Below, piece by piece: positions 25,385 through 33,537 of a stretch of 64,000 bases of DNA (positions are counted from its first letter, which is position 1; every line of letters starts with the position of its first letter). The DNA comes from Streptomyces olivochromogenes (GTDB lineage Bacteria; Actinomycetota; Actinomycetes; Streptomycetales; Streptomycetaceae): NCBI RefSeq assembly GCF_001514115.1, contig NZ_KQ948472.1:1515-65514 (forward strand). Direction: 5' to 3'. The translations under genes were made by a program, and so were the position numbers. The notes beneath the pieces were generated by a model, which was not told the origin of the DNA, made no database searches, and worked only from the letters and a program-made list of their open reading frames with translations.

Positions 25385-28300
25385 TCAGAAGCCGCCGTAC
25401 GCCTGGAGCCCGTAGACGCTGCCGCCGTTGCCGCTGGAATCGGTGACGGTCAGGCGCAGGTAGCGTGCGGTGACGGGTGCGTCGGCGAAGGAGTGGACGG
25501 CCGACGACGCGGTGGCGGCGGAGGTGTGGTCCTCGAACAGGGACCAGGTCGTGCCGTCGGTGGAGTACTCCAGGCGGTACTTGTAGCCGCCGGCCTTCTC
25601 GAAGGTGGTCACCACGCTGGAGACAGCGGTGTCCTTGCCCAGGTCGACCCGGATCCAGGACGGATCGGGCAGGCCCGCGCCCTGCGCCCAGCGGGTGGAG
25701 AGATCCCCGTCCACCGCCTTCTCGGGCGCGTAGTCCGCGGAGTACGACGACGAGGCGGTGACCTGCTTGTTCAGGGCCAGGTCGTGGTCGGCCGGCGTGG
25801 TGACGACAGCCGCCTTGCTGGGGTCGGAGGCGTTCAGCGCCTCGTCGCGTGCCACGACGGTGAAGGAGTACTCGGTGTCGGCGGTCAGGCCGGAGACCCG
25901 CAGGGTCATGGCGTCGGTGACACCGATCCGCTTGCCGTCCTGGTAGACGACGTAGCTGGTCACGCCGGTGTCATCGGTGGCCGCGGGCCAGCTGACATCC
26001 ACCAGGCCGGGCAGCAGCGGCTTGACCGTGGGCTGCCCGGGGGCGGTCGGGGCCGTGTGGTCCGTGACGGTCCTGGGGGTGCCGTAGACCTGGAAGTCGT
26101 AGATGCTGCCGCCGTTCCAGCTGGATCCGGTGACGGTCAGTCGTACGAAACGGCCCGCGACCGGATCGTTCGTGTGGGCGTAGTCGGTCGCCGCCGTGGT
26201 GTTCGCGGCGGTGCGGTCCGCGAGTGTCTTCCAGTGGACCTCGTCGGGTGACACCTCGATGCGGTACTTGTACCCGCTGGCCTTCTCGAAGGTCGTGATC
26301 GCGCCGTTCACGTCGTACGACGCACCGAGATCGACCTGGATCCAGGACGGGTCGGGCAGGCCCAGGCCCTGGGCCCAGCGTGTGGACAGGTCTCCGTCCA
26401 CCGCCTTTTGCGGGGTGTTGTCCTCCGAGTACGACGAGGCGGTGATGGGTCTCTTGAGGGCCAGGTCAGTGCCCGTGGGCATGGTGACGTGCAGGGTCGG
26501 GCCGGGGCCGGACTCGTTGCCGGCGGCGTCGCGGGCGGTGATCCGGAAGGCGTACGTCTGCCCGGCGGTCAGGCCCGACAGGCGCACCGAGGTGTTGCCG
26601 CTGGCGCTGATCAGCTTGCCGTCGCGGTAGACGGAGTAGCCCGTGACCGCGGTGTCGTCGGTGGATGCCGCCCAGGTGAGGTCTGCCACCGTCGGGAAAT
26701 CGGTGACCGCGACCGGAGTGCCGGGACTGCCGGGCGCCTGGTGGTCCAAGACATCGGGGCCCGGGTCGAGATGGCGGTAACTCGGCTGCAGGCCCGCGTT
26801 GTTGACGATGGAAGCGGGCAGTTGGGCGCAGGAGTCCACGGTGGTGTTGCCGGTGATGGTGCTGCTCGTGCTGTTGGCCTGGGCGGAGTAGGCGGGCTGG
26901 GTGGTGTAGTTGCCTGTTGCCTTGATGTCCATGCCGTGGTTGAGGAACAGCCACTGGTAGGCGACATCGCACAGGGCGTTGCCGGTGTTCGTCCAGTACC
27001 GGCTGCCCTCGTCGTGGTAGATCGCGCCGTAGGCGGGCGACGGTATGCCGTGGATGTAGTTGCCGGACACCACGCCGCCGGGGTCGGTGCTGAGTGTGTA
27101 GATGGCACCGCCGTCGGCCTGCGACTTCATGATGTCGTAGATCTCGTTGTCCGTGACCTGGGTGTCGCGGCTGGTCGTGGGGGTGTCCCAGACCGGTACG
27201 CCCAGATTCCCCGGGTAGTTGCTGTTGCCGCCCTGGTCGGTGAGGCCCCAGCCCCAGCCGACGGAGATGCCGGTGTAGGGCAGGTCGTAGACCTTGTTGT
27301 GGGTGATCGTGGTGTGGTCGGTGTAGCCGGCCAGGATGCCGATGGAGCCGTTGTACTGGTCGGCGACCTTGGTGACCACGTTGTTGTCGACCCTGGTGTC
27401 CTTGGTGATGTCCCGGGAGTCGTCGGGGTGGGCGTCGATCACCGCGACCCCGCCGATCTGGATGCCGGTGGCGGCGATCTGGCGGAAGACGTTGCCCGTG
27501 ATGCCGGTGCCCTGGGTACCGGTGTTCAGGTTGAGCCCGACCGCGCCGAGATGGGTGAAGGTGTTGCCCTCGAAGTCGATGCCGTGGCCGTAGCTGACAT
27601 TGACGGCGCCGGGCGTCTTCTGCCACTTCAGGCGGGTCGCGTCGAAGTCGGGGTCGTTGCCGACCATCCGGAAGCCGGCCTGGCCCTCGATGAGGCCCTC
27701 GGAGGAACTGGGCGCGAGCCAGGTGGAGTAGGAGAAGGTGATGCCTCGGAAGGACACGTTACTGACTGGGGCGGTCCTGGTGCCGTTGATGTCCACCAGG
27801 TCCTGCACGAGCGGCACGGTGACAGTGGCGGTGGACAGGTTCTGGTCGGCCTTGGGCATGTAGTAGATCTCGCCCTCGCCCTTGTCCAGGTACCACTCAC
27901 CGGGCGTGTCCAGCAGTTCGCGGGCGTTCTCCAGCCAGGTCGGGTTCTGGATCTCCTGGCCCTGCTGGAGATGGGCGTTGTGCCAGCAGGGCTGCCGCAT
28001 GGTCATCTTGTTGTCGGCGATCGACTGCACGGGGCAGCGCATCAGCTTCCAGCCCCAGGAGCTGACGACCTCCAGGTCCGAGGGACGCTTGTAGGCGTTG
28101 AGGCTGGAATCCGTGAAGGCGTAGCCGGTGGACGTCTTGCTGAAGCCGGAGGGGTTCTTGCCGCTGCGCGCCCGGGTCTCCAACTCGCCGTCCACATAGA
28201 GCTGGCGGGTGTCGATGTCACCCACCTTGGCCTTGTAGACCCCTCCTGCTCCATCGGCCGGAACCCAGCCGGTGATCCGCTCGCCTCCGCTGATCACCGG

Positions 28301-28672
28301 ATGTGCGCCGGGGGCGGCCTCGTAGAAGATCCTGTGTCCGTCGCGGCCGGAGTCCTGGGCGGTCAGGGCGAAGGTACGGCTGAGCCGGTAGGTACCGGAC
28401 ATGAGCCGGACATGGATGTCACCCTTGGCCTTCTGCTTGACGTCGCGTACGTAGTCCCGCGCATGGTCGAGGGTCTTGAAGGGGTGTGCGGCGCTGCCCG
28501 ATCCCGCGTCCCGGCCGGTCGGAGAGACATAGACATCAAGGTCCGGCGGCGGGGGAGCCGCCTGGGCCGGCACGGCGTTCAGCAGGGCTGCCATCGCGGC
28601 CACCGAGAAGGCGGCCGTGAAACTTCTTCGCAGCGGCGCGAAGACGCCCCTGCGCGCAGACGGATGAGACAC
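25385..28672 (-). CDS. Secreted GH141-like beta-helix glycosidase with FN3 and F5/8C domains
   Basis: The 1095-residue protein has a signal peptide (to about residue 38, VPAQA). Then follows a right-handed beta-helix catalytic region (about 45-640) that opens with DVYVSPTGRDAGSGSAAHPF and KTLDHARDYV. This opening, the GERITGW and RQLYVDGELETRAR segments and the loop GAIYHDEGSRYW resemble GH141, a family that includes alpha-L-fucosidase. After this come FN3 (about 655-735), F5/8 type C (about 740-870), FN3 (about 880-965) and a second F5/8 type C (about 968-1095), modules that usually bind glycans. The start is a GTG with only a weak ribosome site. It lies upstream of the dehydratase and importer genes and could release L-fucose outside the cell. 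Confidence 0.75.
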   Translation of the reverse strand: MSHPSARRGVFAPLRRSFTAAFSVAAMAALLNAVPAQAAPPPPDLDVYVSPTGRDAGSGSAAHPFKTLDHARDYVRDVKQKAKGDIHVRLMSGTYRLSRTFALTAQDSGRDGHRIFYEAAPGAHPVISGGERITGWVPADGAGGVYKAKVGDIDTRQLYVDGELETRARSGKNPSGFSKTSTGYAFTDSSLNAYKRPSDLEVVSSWGWKLMRCPVQSIADNKMTMRQPCWHNAHLQQGQEIQNPTWLENARELLDTPGEWYLDKGEGEIYYMPKADQNLSTATVTVPLVQDLVDINGTRTAPVSNVSFRGITFSYSTWLAPSSSEGLIEGQAGFRMVGNDPDFDATRLKWQKTPGAVNVSYGHGIDFEGNTFTHLGAVGLNLNTGTQGTGITGNVFRQIAATGIQIGGVAVIDAHPDDSRDITKDTRVDNNVVTKVADQYNGSIGILAGYTDHTTITHNKVYDLPYTGISVGWGWGLTDQGGNSNYPGNLGVPVWDTPTTSRDTQVTDNEIYDIMKSQADGGAIYTLSTDPGGVVSGNYIHGIPSPAYGAIYHDEGSRYWTNTGNALCDVAYQWLFLNHGMDIKATGNYTTQPAYSAQANSTSSTITGNTTVDSCAQLPASIVNNAGLQPSYRHLDPGPDVLDHQAPGSPGTPVAVTDFPTVADLTWAASTDDTAVTGYSVYRDGKLISASGNTSVRLSGLTAGQTYAFRITARDAAGNESGPGPTLHVTMPTGTDLALKRPITASSYSEDNTPQKAVDGDLSTRWAQGLGLPDPSWIQVDLGASYDVNGAITTFEKASGYKYRIEVSPDEVHWKTLADRTAANTTAATDYAHTNDPVAGRFVRLTVTGSSWNGGSIYDFQVYGTPRTVTDHTAPTAPGQPTVKPLLPGLVDVSWPAATDDTGVTSYVVYQDGKRIGVTDAMTLRVSGLTADTEYSFTVVARDEALNASDPSKAAVVTTPADHDLALNKQVTASSSYSADYAPEKAVDGDLSTRWAQGAGLPDPSWIRVDLGKDTAVSSVVTTFEKAGGYKYRLEYSTDGTTWSLFEDHTSAATASSAVHSFADAPVTARYLRLTVTDSSGNGGSVYGLQAYGGF

Positions 28673-28840
28673 ACGTATCCAATCGCCTGAGGGAGGTTGA
28701 TACCTGGGAGTCCCGGTCGTCCACCGGGACTTCAGGGCGTTGGGCGGCTCGATCGCTGTGCCGCGGCACAGGCGGGGTCGGCCGGTTCACGAGACTGCTG
28801 CTTCCGCGCACGGCGGTGGAGCCCCGGTGCTGCCGCTCCG

Positions 28841-29635
28841 CTAAGACCCCGGAGGTCCCTCAGGGGCCGCGTGAGCGCCGGGGCTGAACAGCCGGTCGCG
28901 AATCTTCTTCTCGAACTGGCTCTGTGTGGTGGCGATGTGTTCCACCATCAGCCGCTCGGCGAGATCGGCCGCCCCCGCGGCGACCGCCTCCGCTATGGCC
29001 ACATGCTGACCTGCGGCGACTTCCAGCGATCCGGGCACGTCACCGTGGAAGAGCAGCACGTCGGACTGGGATGCCAAGCGCCTCACACCGGCGACACTCG
29101 ACCTCAGGAACACGTTGTGCGAGGCGGCGCCCACCGCGTCGTGGAAGGCCGCATCAGCCTTGGCGAAGGTGTCCACGTCGTTCATCGTGGCCGCTGTCAG
29201 GGAGCTCTCCGCGCTCTCCCGAATGGCCCGGACCTCGATCGGGGTGGCGTGGGAGGCGGCACGGCGTGCTGTCTCCGACTCGATCACCTTGCGGTAGTCC
29301 AGGAGCATGCGGACGTCTTCCATGCTGGTCGGCCGGAAGTGCGAGAGCTCGTCGTCCAGTAGCCCGCCGACCGAGGCGGCGACGAAGATGCCGGCGCCTC
29401 GCCGCACATTGAGCCGGCCGATGGCGGCCAGGACCTTCACGGCCTCCCGGGTGACGTTGCGGGATGCTCCCAGGATCTGGGCCAGGCCCTGTTCGGTGGG
29501 GAGGCGGTCGCCGGGCCGCAGGTTCTCCTGGGCGATGTAGTTCAGCAGTTGTTCCGCAACCAGTTCATACCCCGGACGGTAGGGATGTGACGTCGCGTCA
29601 TCTGCCTTGCCAGGAACCTGTGTCGAGTCGCCCAA
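28841..29635 (-). CDS. GntR-family (FadR subfamily) transcriptional regulator
   Basis: This 264-residue regulator has an N-terminal winged helix (about residues 22-90) with RPGDRLPTEQGLAQILGASR and NVTREAVKVL, and an all-helical FCD ligand domain (about 100-245). FCD proteins bind small carboxylates with a metal held by histidines (HDAVGAASH, QHVAIAEA and EHIATTQ). It sits between the two diverging halves of the fucose-type locus and is the obvious regulator, probably sensing a sugar acid of the pathway. It starts at a TTG preceded by AGAGGGGGG, a strong ribosome site. It may head the long minus-strand operon, 168 bases upstream of the GH141-like gene. Confidence 0.9.
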   Translation of the reverse strand: MGDSTQVPGKADDATSHPYRPGYELVAEQLLNYIAQENLRPGDRLPTEQGLAQILGASRNVTREAVKVLAAIGRLNVRRGAGIFVAASVGGLLDDELSHFRPTSMEDVRMLLDYRKVIESETARRAASHATPIEVRAIRESAESSLTAATMNDVDTFAKADAAFHDAVGAASHNVFLRSSVAGVRRLASQSDVLLFHGDVPGSLEVAAGQHVAIAEAVAAGAADLAERLMVEHIATTQSQFEKKIRDRLFSPGAHAAPEGPPGS

Positions 29636-29941
29636 GGCGAACCCCCCTCTTGCGCCACGGATTAATCTGATTCATTGACGGTGGCCAATATGGCACTGCC
29701 GCTGCGCGTTGGGAAGAGATCAGTCAGACCTCAGGCAGAAGTCCTGCGAAGCTCGCATCAAAACGGAAGAAACTACGCACGCCTGTGGGGGTGTTGCGCA
29801 GAATGGATCCCATCCTTAAGGTCCTGCCTGCCAGATGAAGCAGATCCTTCCTCATGCGGTACGCGATACGGGGTGGCCCCTGCACGCGACGCCCGGTGGG
29901 ACAAGGGCACCTCTGACCGGATGTTCGGGGTGCACGACTGA

Positions 29942-30043
29942 TCCGGTACCTGGCTGACCGATGAACGCTACCTGTACGAAGGAGACATCGTGGAAGTGGG
30001 AATCGGCGGCGGCCACCAGCGCCAGACATCCGGGCAGGCCTGA
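29942..30043 (+). pseudogene. 3' remnant of a fumarylacetoacetate-hydrolase-family gene
   Basis: Directly upstream of the SDR gene an open stretch of 33 codons reads RYLYEGDIVEVGIGGGHQRQ and ends TSGQA, stopping one base before the SDR ATG (TGACATG). The pattern RYLxxGDxVExGIxGxGxQRQ is the C-terminus of the FAH family, whose members include 2,4-diketo-3-deoxy-L-fuconate hydrolase, the enzyme that would follow the SDR in L-fucose breakdown. An in-frame TGA at 29939-29941 cuts it off. Upstream in the same frame only a non-coding-looking ATG frame (29675-29938, beginning MALPLRVGKRS) is found. A full FAH protein has about 280 residues, so most of the gene is deleted. The stretch 29636-29941 otherwise holds the divergent promoter region. 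Confidence 0.6.
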
Positions 30044-30044
30044 C

Positions 30045-30797
30045 ATGGGTACGTTCGAAGGACTCAGCGCCCTGGTCACCGGCGGTGCCTCGGGCATCGG
30101 CCTGGCCAGCGCCCGGCTGCTCGCCGCGCAGGGAGCGCGCGTCGCCGTGCTCGACCGGGCCGAAGCGGCGCCTGAGGGCTTCGCCGTCCACGTCCGGGCC
30201 GACATCGGCGACGATCCCTCGGTCGTGACAGCCGTGGAGCAGGCCGTCTCGGCACTCGGCGGGCTTGACGTCCTGGTCAACAGTGCCGGGATCGGTGCGC
30301 AGGGCGGTATCGAGGACAACCCCGACGACGAGTGGCACCGGGTTCTGGACATCAACGTCCTCGGGCTTGTGCGGGTCACCCGGGCCGCACTGCCGTCGCT
30401 GCGCGCATCGGCCCACGCGGCGATCGTCAACATCAGCTCGATCGCCGCGGCAGCCGGCCTGCCGCAGCGGGCGCTGTACTCGGCCAGCAAGGGCGCGGTG
30501 CTCTCCCTGACCCGGGCGATGGCCGCCGACCTGCTGCCCGAGGGAATCCGGGTCAACGCCGTCAGTCCCGGCACCGCCGACACACCGTGGGTCAACCGGC
30601 TCCTCGAGCGGGCGGACGACCCGGCGGCGGAGCACGCGGCGCTGGCCGCCCGGCAGCCGCACGGCCGTCTGGTCAGTGCTGACGAGGTCGCTGCGGCGGT
30701 CGCCTATCTGGCCTCGCCCGGCGCCGCGTCCACCACGGGCACCGCCCTGGCCGTGGACGGCGGTATGGACGGGCTGCGGCTGCGGAAGGAGGGCTGA
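30045..30797 (+). CDS. Short-chain dehydrogenase/reductase, probable 2-keto-3-deoxy-L-fuconate dehydrogenase
   Basis: This 250-residue classical SDR has the cofactor loop VTGGASGIG, NSAG, the catalytic serine in NISSIAAA, the YSASK motif and SPGTADTPW. The aspartate in AVLDRAEA after the second strand favours NAD+. In non-phosphorylative L-fucose catabolism an SDR oxidises 2-keto-3-deoxy-L-fuconate; an SDR may also serve as L-fucose dehydrogenase. The ATG at 30045 lies one base after the FAH-family remnant stop, which suggests former translational coupling. A longer frame from 29961 runs through the remnant and is unlikely. The stop overlaps the next start (TGATG). Confidence 0.85.
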   Translation: MGTFEGLSALVTGGASGIGLASARLLAAQGARVAVLDRAEAAPEGFAVHVRADIGDDPSVVTAVEQAVSALGGLDVLVNSAGIGAQGGIEDNPDDEWHRVLDINVLGLVRVTRAALPSLRASAHAAIVNISSIAAAAGLPQRALYSASKGAVLSLTRAMAADLLPEGIRVNAVSPGTADTPWVNRLLERADDPAAEHAALAARQPHGRLVSADEVAAAVAYLASPGAASTTGTALAVDGGMDGLRLRKEG

Positions 30798-30828
30798 TGA
30801 AAGCACCGATGAAAGCACCGATGAAAGT
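30797..30828 (+). repeat. 12-bp tandem repeat at a start codon
   Basis: The unit ATGAAAGCACCG occurs at 30797-30808 and 30809-30820, followed by the partial unit ATGAAAGT at 30821. It gives the mutarotase gene three consecutive in-frame ATG codons. Confidence 0.95.
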
Positions 30829-31150
30829 ACAGCGCTTCGCCACCGTGATTCGGCTGCGCCCGGAGAAGGAGGCGGAGTACCGCGCACTCCACTCCGCCGT
30901 CTGGCCGGACGTCCTGGCAGCCCTCAAGCGTGCCAACATCGGCAACTACTCCATCTTCCTGCGCGACGGCCTGCTGTTCAGCTACCTCGAGTACACGGGC
31001 ACCGACTACGCCGCCGACACCGCGGCGATCGCCGCCGACGCGGTCTCGCGCGAGTGGTGGGCGCTGACGGACCCGTGCCAGCGGCCCCTGGACACCGCGG
31101 CCGAGGGACAGCGGTGGGCCCCCGCGGAGGAGATCTTCCACCTTGACTGA
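30797..31150 (+). CDS. L-rhamnose mutarotase family protein
   Basis: This 117-residue protein of the RhaM/RhaU family has the pattern RFATVIRLRPEKEAEYRALH and then SAVWPDVLAALKRANIGNYS, with the active-site histidine in ALHSAVW and a later EWWALTDPCQ stretch. Family members interconvert alpha and beta anomers of L-rhamnose and related 6-deoxy sugars; here L-fucose is the likely substrate. The N-terminus repeats MKAP twice before MKVQRF because of a duplicated 12-base unit, so three in-frame ATGs compete. Its first ATG overlaps the SDR stop. Confidence 0.88.
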   Translation: MKAPMKAPMKVQRFATVIRLRPEKEAEYRALHSAVWPDVLAALKRANIGNYSIFLRDGLLFSYLEYTGTDYAADTAAIAADAVSREWWALTDPCQRPLDTAAEGQRWAPAEEIFHLD

Positions 31151-31292
31151 GAGCTCACGTACGCCGGAGCCGTCCGCGGGCCGCACCTCACGCGCCGGCC
31201 GCTGCGAGAAGGGCGCTCCCGCGCCGCGCTCCTCGCAGCGGGTGCGTGCGCCTTTCCCTCGTCAGTTTTTCTCGACGCTCAAGGACCGAACC

Positions 31293-32126
31293 GTGCGTAT
31301 CGATGCTCATCACCACCTGTGGGATCTGTCAGTTCGCGATCAGCCGTGGACCAGCGACGTGCCTGCGCTGCGCCGGACCTTCACCGCCGCTGAACTGAGG
31401 CCGGCGCTCGAGCGGAACGCGATCGACGCCACCGTGGTCGTACAGACCCTCGCCGTGCCGGAGGAGACGCCGGAACTGCTGGCCCTGACGTGTACGGACC
31501 CGCATGTGCGGGCGGTCGTGGGCTGGACCGACCTGACCGAACCCGGCATCGCCGACCGCCTCGCGGAGCTGCGGGAGCAACCCGGAGGGTCCGCGCTCGT
31601 CGGTATCCGGCACGGCATCCAGGACGAGACCGACCCGGAGTGGCCGGCGCGCCCCGAGGTCCGCCGCGGCATCACGTCGGTCGCGGCAGCGGGCCTCGTC
31701 TACGACCTTCTCGTCCGCCCCGACCAACTGCCCTCCGCGGTGCGGGCCGTGCGCGAGTCGCCCGACGTCCGGTTCGTGCTGGATCACGCCGGCAATCCTG
31801 TCGTGAGTCCGGACGGCCTCGTCTCCTGGACCGCGCTGCTGACCGATCTGGCCGAGTGCCCGAATGTGACGGTGAAGCTGTCCGGCCTGGTCACCCGGAC
31901 CGGCGGGGCCCCGGCTGCGGCTCTGCGCCCCTACGTGGACGTACTGTTCGCGACGATGGGACCGGACCGCCTCATGTACGGTTCGGACTGGCCGGTCTGC
32001 CTGCTCGCCGCCGAGTACGACGAGGTGGTGGCCGTCGCCGAATCACTCACCGAGGATCTCAGCGCCGCCGAACGGGAAGCGGTCTTCGGGACAACGGCCG
32101 CGCGCTGGTACGGAATCCCCTCGTGA
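31293..32126 (+). CDS. Amidohydrolase-family lactonase, probable L-fuconolactonase
   Basis: This 277-residue protein belongs to the amidohydrolase-2 family of sugar lactonases. It starts with the metal motif MRIDAHHHLWD and contains VVGWTDL, FVLDHAGNP with the catalytic histidine, and the late YGSDWPVCLL with the conserved aspartate. Family members open L-fucono-1,5-lactone or related lactones. The GTG at 31293 follows AAGGACCGAACC, a good ribosome site, and the family motif begins right there; a longer frame starting inside the mutarotase end adds 50 unlikely residues. That leaves a 142-base gap after the mutarotase gene. The stop overlaps the next start (GTGA). Confidence 0.88.
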   Translation: MRIDAHHHLWDLSVRDQPWTSDVPALRRTFTAAELRPALERNAIDATVVVQTLAVPEETPELLALTCTDPHVRAVVGWTDLTEPGIADRLAELREQPGGSALVGIRHGIQDETDPEWPARPEVRRGITSVAAAGLVYDLLVRPDQLPSAVRAVRESPDVRFVLDHAGNPVVSPDGLVSWTALLTDLAECPNVTVKLSGLVTRTGGAPAAALRPYVDVLFATMGPDRLMYGSDWPVCLLAAEYDEVVAVAESLTEDLSAAEREAVFGTTAARWYGIPS

Positions 32127-33109
32127 AGGCCCGCCCGCTCGGTCGTACGAGCGTCCGTGTCAGCACGCTGGGATTCGGTGCCGCCCCCCTCGGCAACCTC
32201 TACAGCCCGATCGACGACCGCCAGGCACAGGCCACCCTCGAGGCCGCCTGGGACATGGGGGTGCGCTACTACGACACCGCCCCGCACTACGGCCTCGGAC
32301 TGTCCGAACGGCGGCTCGGCGATGCCCTCGCTCACCGTCCACGGGCGGAGTTCACCATCTCCACCAAGGTCGGCCGACTGCTGGAACCCCACCCGGCACC
32401 CACCGGATCCGACCTGACGGCAGGAGGCTTCGCCGTACCCGACACGCTGGTCCGCCGCCCCGACTACTCACGCGATGGCGTACTGCGAAGTCTGGAAGGC
32501 AGCCTGAGTCGCCTGCGACTGGACCATGTGGACATCGTCTACGTCCATGATCCCGACGATCACCTGGACGCCGCCCTCGACCATGCCCTGCCCGCGTTGA
32601 CGGCTCTGCGCGACCAAGGTGTCATCGGTGCCGTCGGTGTCGGCATGAACACGGTCGCCCCGCTGCTGCGCATCGTCGCAGGGGCGGAGGTCGACGCCGT
32701 GATGGTGGCCGGGCGGTGGACCCTTCTCGACCGCACCGCTCGCCCCTTGCTGGACGCGTGCGCCGAACGTGGGGTCTCGGTGGTGGCCGCCGCCCCGTTC
32801 AACTCCGGTCTGCTCAGCCGCCCTCACCCCGCGAGTGACGCCACCTTCGACTACGGCCCCGCCTCGGAATCGGCACTGCGTCGTGCTCGGCTCCTCGCCG
32901 GGGTGTCCGGTCGACACGGCACCGCACTCCCTCACGCCGCCCTGCGGTTTCCGCTGCGCGACCCCTGCGTGGCCTGCGTGGTCGCGGGTTTCCGTACCCC
33001 GGAGGAGGTCGTGTCCGCTGCCCGCTGGGCCGCCACCGATCTGACCGAGGAAGCATGGCTGGACCTCGACACGGCAGCCACACAGGCGGCGGAAGGCCCG
33101 CCCTCGTAA
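32123..33109 (+). CDS. Aldo/keto reductase, probable L-fucose dehydrogenase
   Basis: This 328-residue aldo/keto reductase has the start RPLGRTSVRVSTLGFGAAPL, the catalytic aspartate-tyrosine region GVRYYDTAPHYGLG, the lysine in ISTKVGRLL and the histidine in DIVYVHDPDD. Members of this branch include D-threo-aldose 1-dehydrogenase/L-fucose dehydrogenase, which oxidises L-fucose to its lactone with NAD(P)+. This fits the preceding lactonase, whose stop overlaps the GTG start. It is the last gene of the plus-strand operon. Confidence 0.88.
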   Translation: MKARPLGRTSVRVSTLGFGAAPLGNLYSPIDDRQAQATLEAAWDMGVRYYDTAPHYGLGLSERRLGDALAHRPRAEFTISTKVGRLLEPHPAPTGSDLTAGGFAVPDTLVRRPDYSRDGVLRSLEGSLSRLRLDHVDIVYVHDPDDHLDAALDHALPALTALRDQGVIGAVGVGMNTVAPLLRIVAGAEVDAVMVAGRWTLLDRTARPLLDACAERGVSVVAAAPFNSGLLSRPHPASDATFDYGPASESALRRARLLAGVSGRHGTALPHAALRFPLRDPCVACVVAGFRTPEEVVSAARWAATDLTEEAWLDLDTAATQAAEGPPS

Positions 33110-33537
33110 GAGCGGCTGACACACCATGACCCGCACACATGTGACGTCGCGCATGGAGACATCCCCTCTCTCCGCCGTCGGAGGTCGCCCGTTTTGGTGT
33201 TCCACCTCAGATGCTCCGTCGGCGTCTGCGATCGAGGCCGCACCTCCTCAGAGCAGCGCCTGGTGGCGCTGACCTGCGATGGGAGGCCAGTCCATCCGTG
33301 GCGTCGCCGTAGGCACGCTGAGTGTTCGGCTGTGGCTTCTAGCCGCCGAATTCAGTGGAGAGCGGGGCGCAGAGGACCTCGTGACGTTCCAGCGGGAGCT
33401 TCTGCATCCACGATTGCCGCGAAAGGGGCAGCCGGATGGCAACCGTGGCGGACGCGTGGCGTCTTGGGTGCGAGTCGGATGCTCCGGTGTGATCGAAGCG
33501 ATGGCCGAGTGCCTGACGCCCGTGCTTACCATGCGCC
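33110..33537. other. Intergenic region without a recognised gene
   Basis: This 428-base region separates the fucose-type operon from the PucR-type gene. No ribosome site, hairpin terminator or recognised peptide was found. A short minus-strand frame (stop near 33339) has coding-like composition but matches no family I know. Confidence 0.5.

Noticed and set aside
26408..28690. 760-codon frame opposite the GH141-like gene
   Set aside because: Low-complexity G, V and D composition without motifs; the opposite strand encodes a clear multidomain secreted protein.
29675..29941. 88-codon frame between gntR and the SDR gene as a real gene
   Set aside because: Codon use is not like that of neighbours, it lies in the divergent promoter region and matches no family beyond a weak FAH-like start; treated as part of decayed or regulatory DNA.
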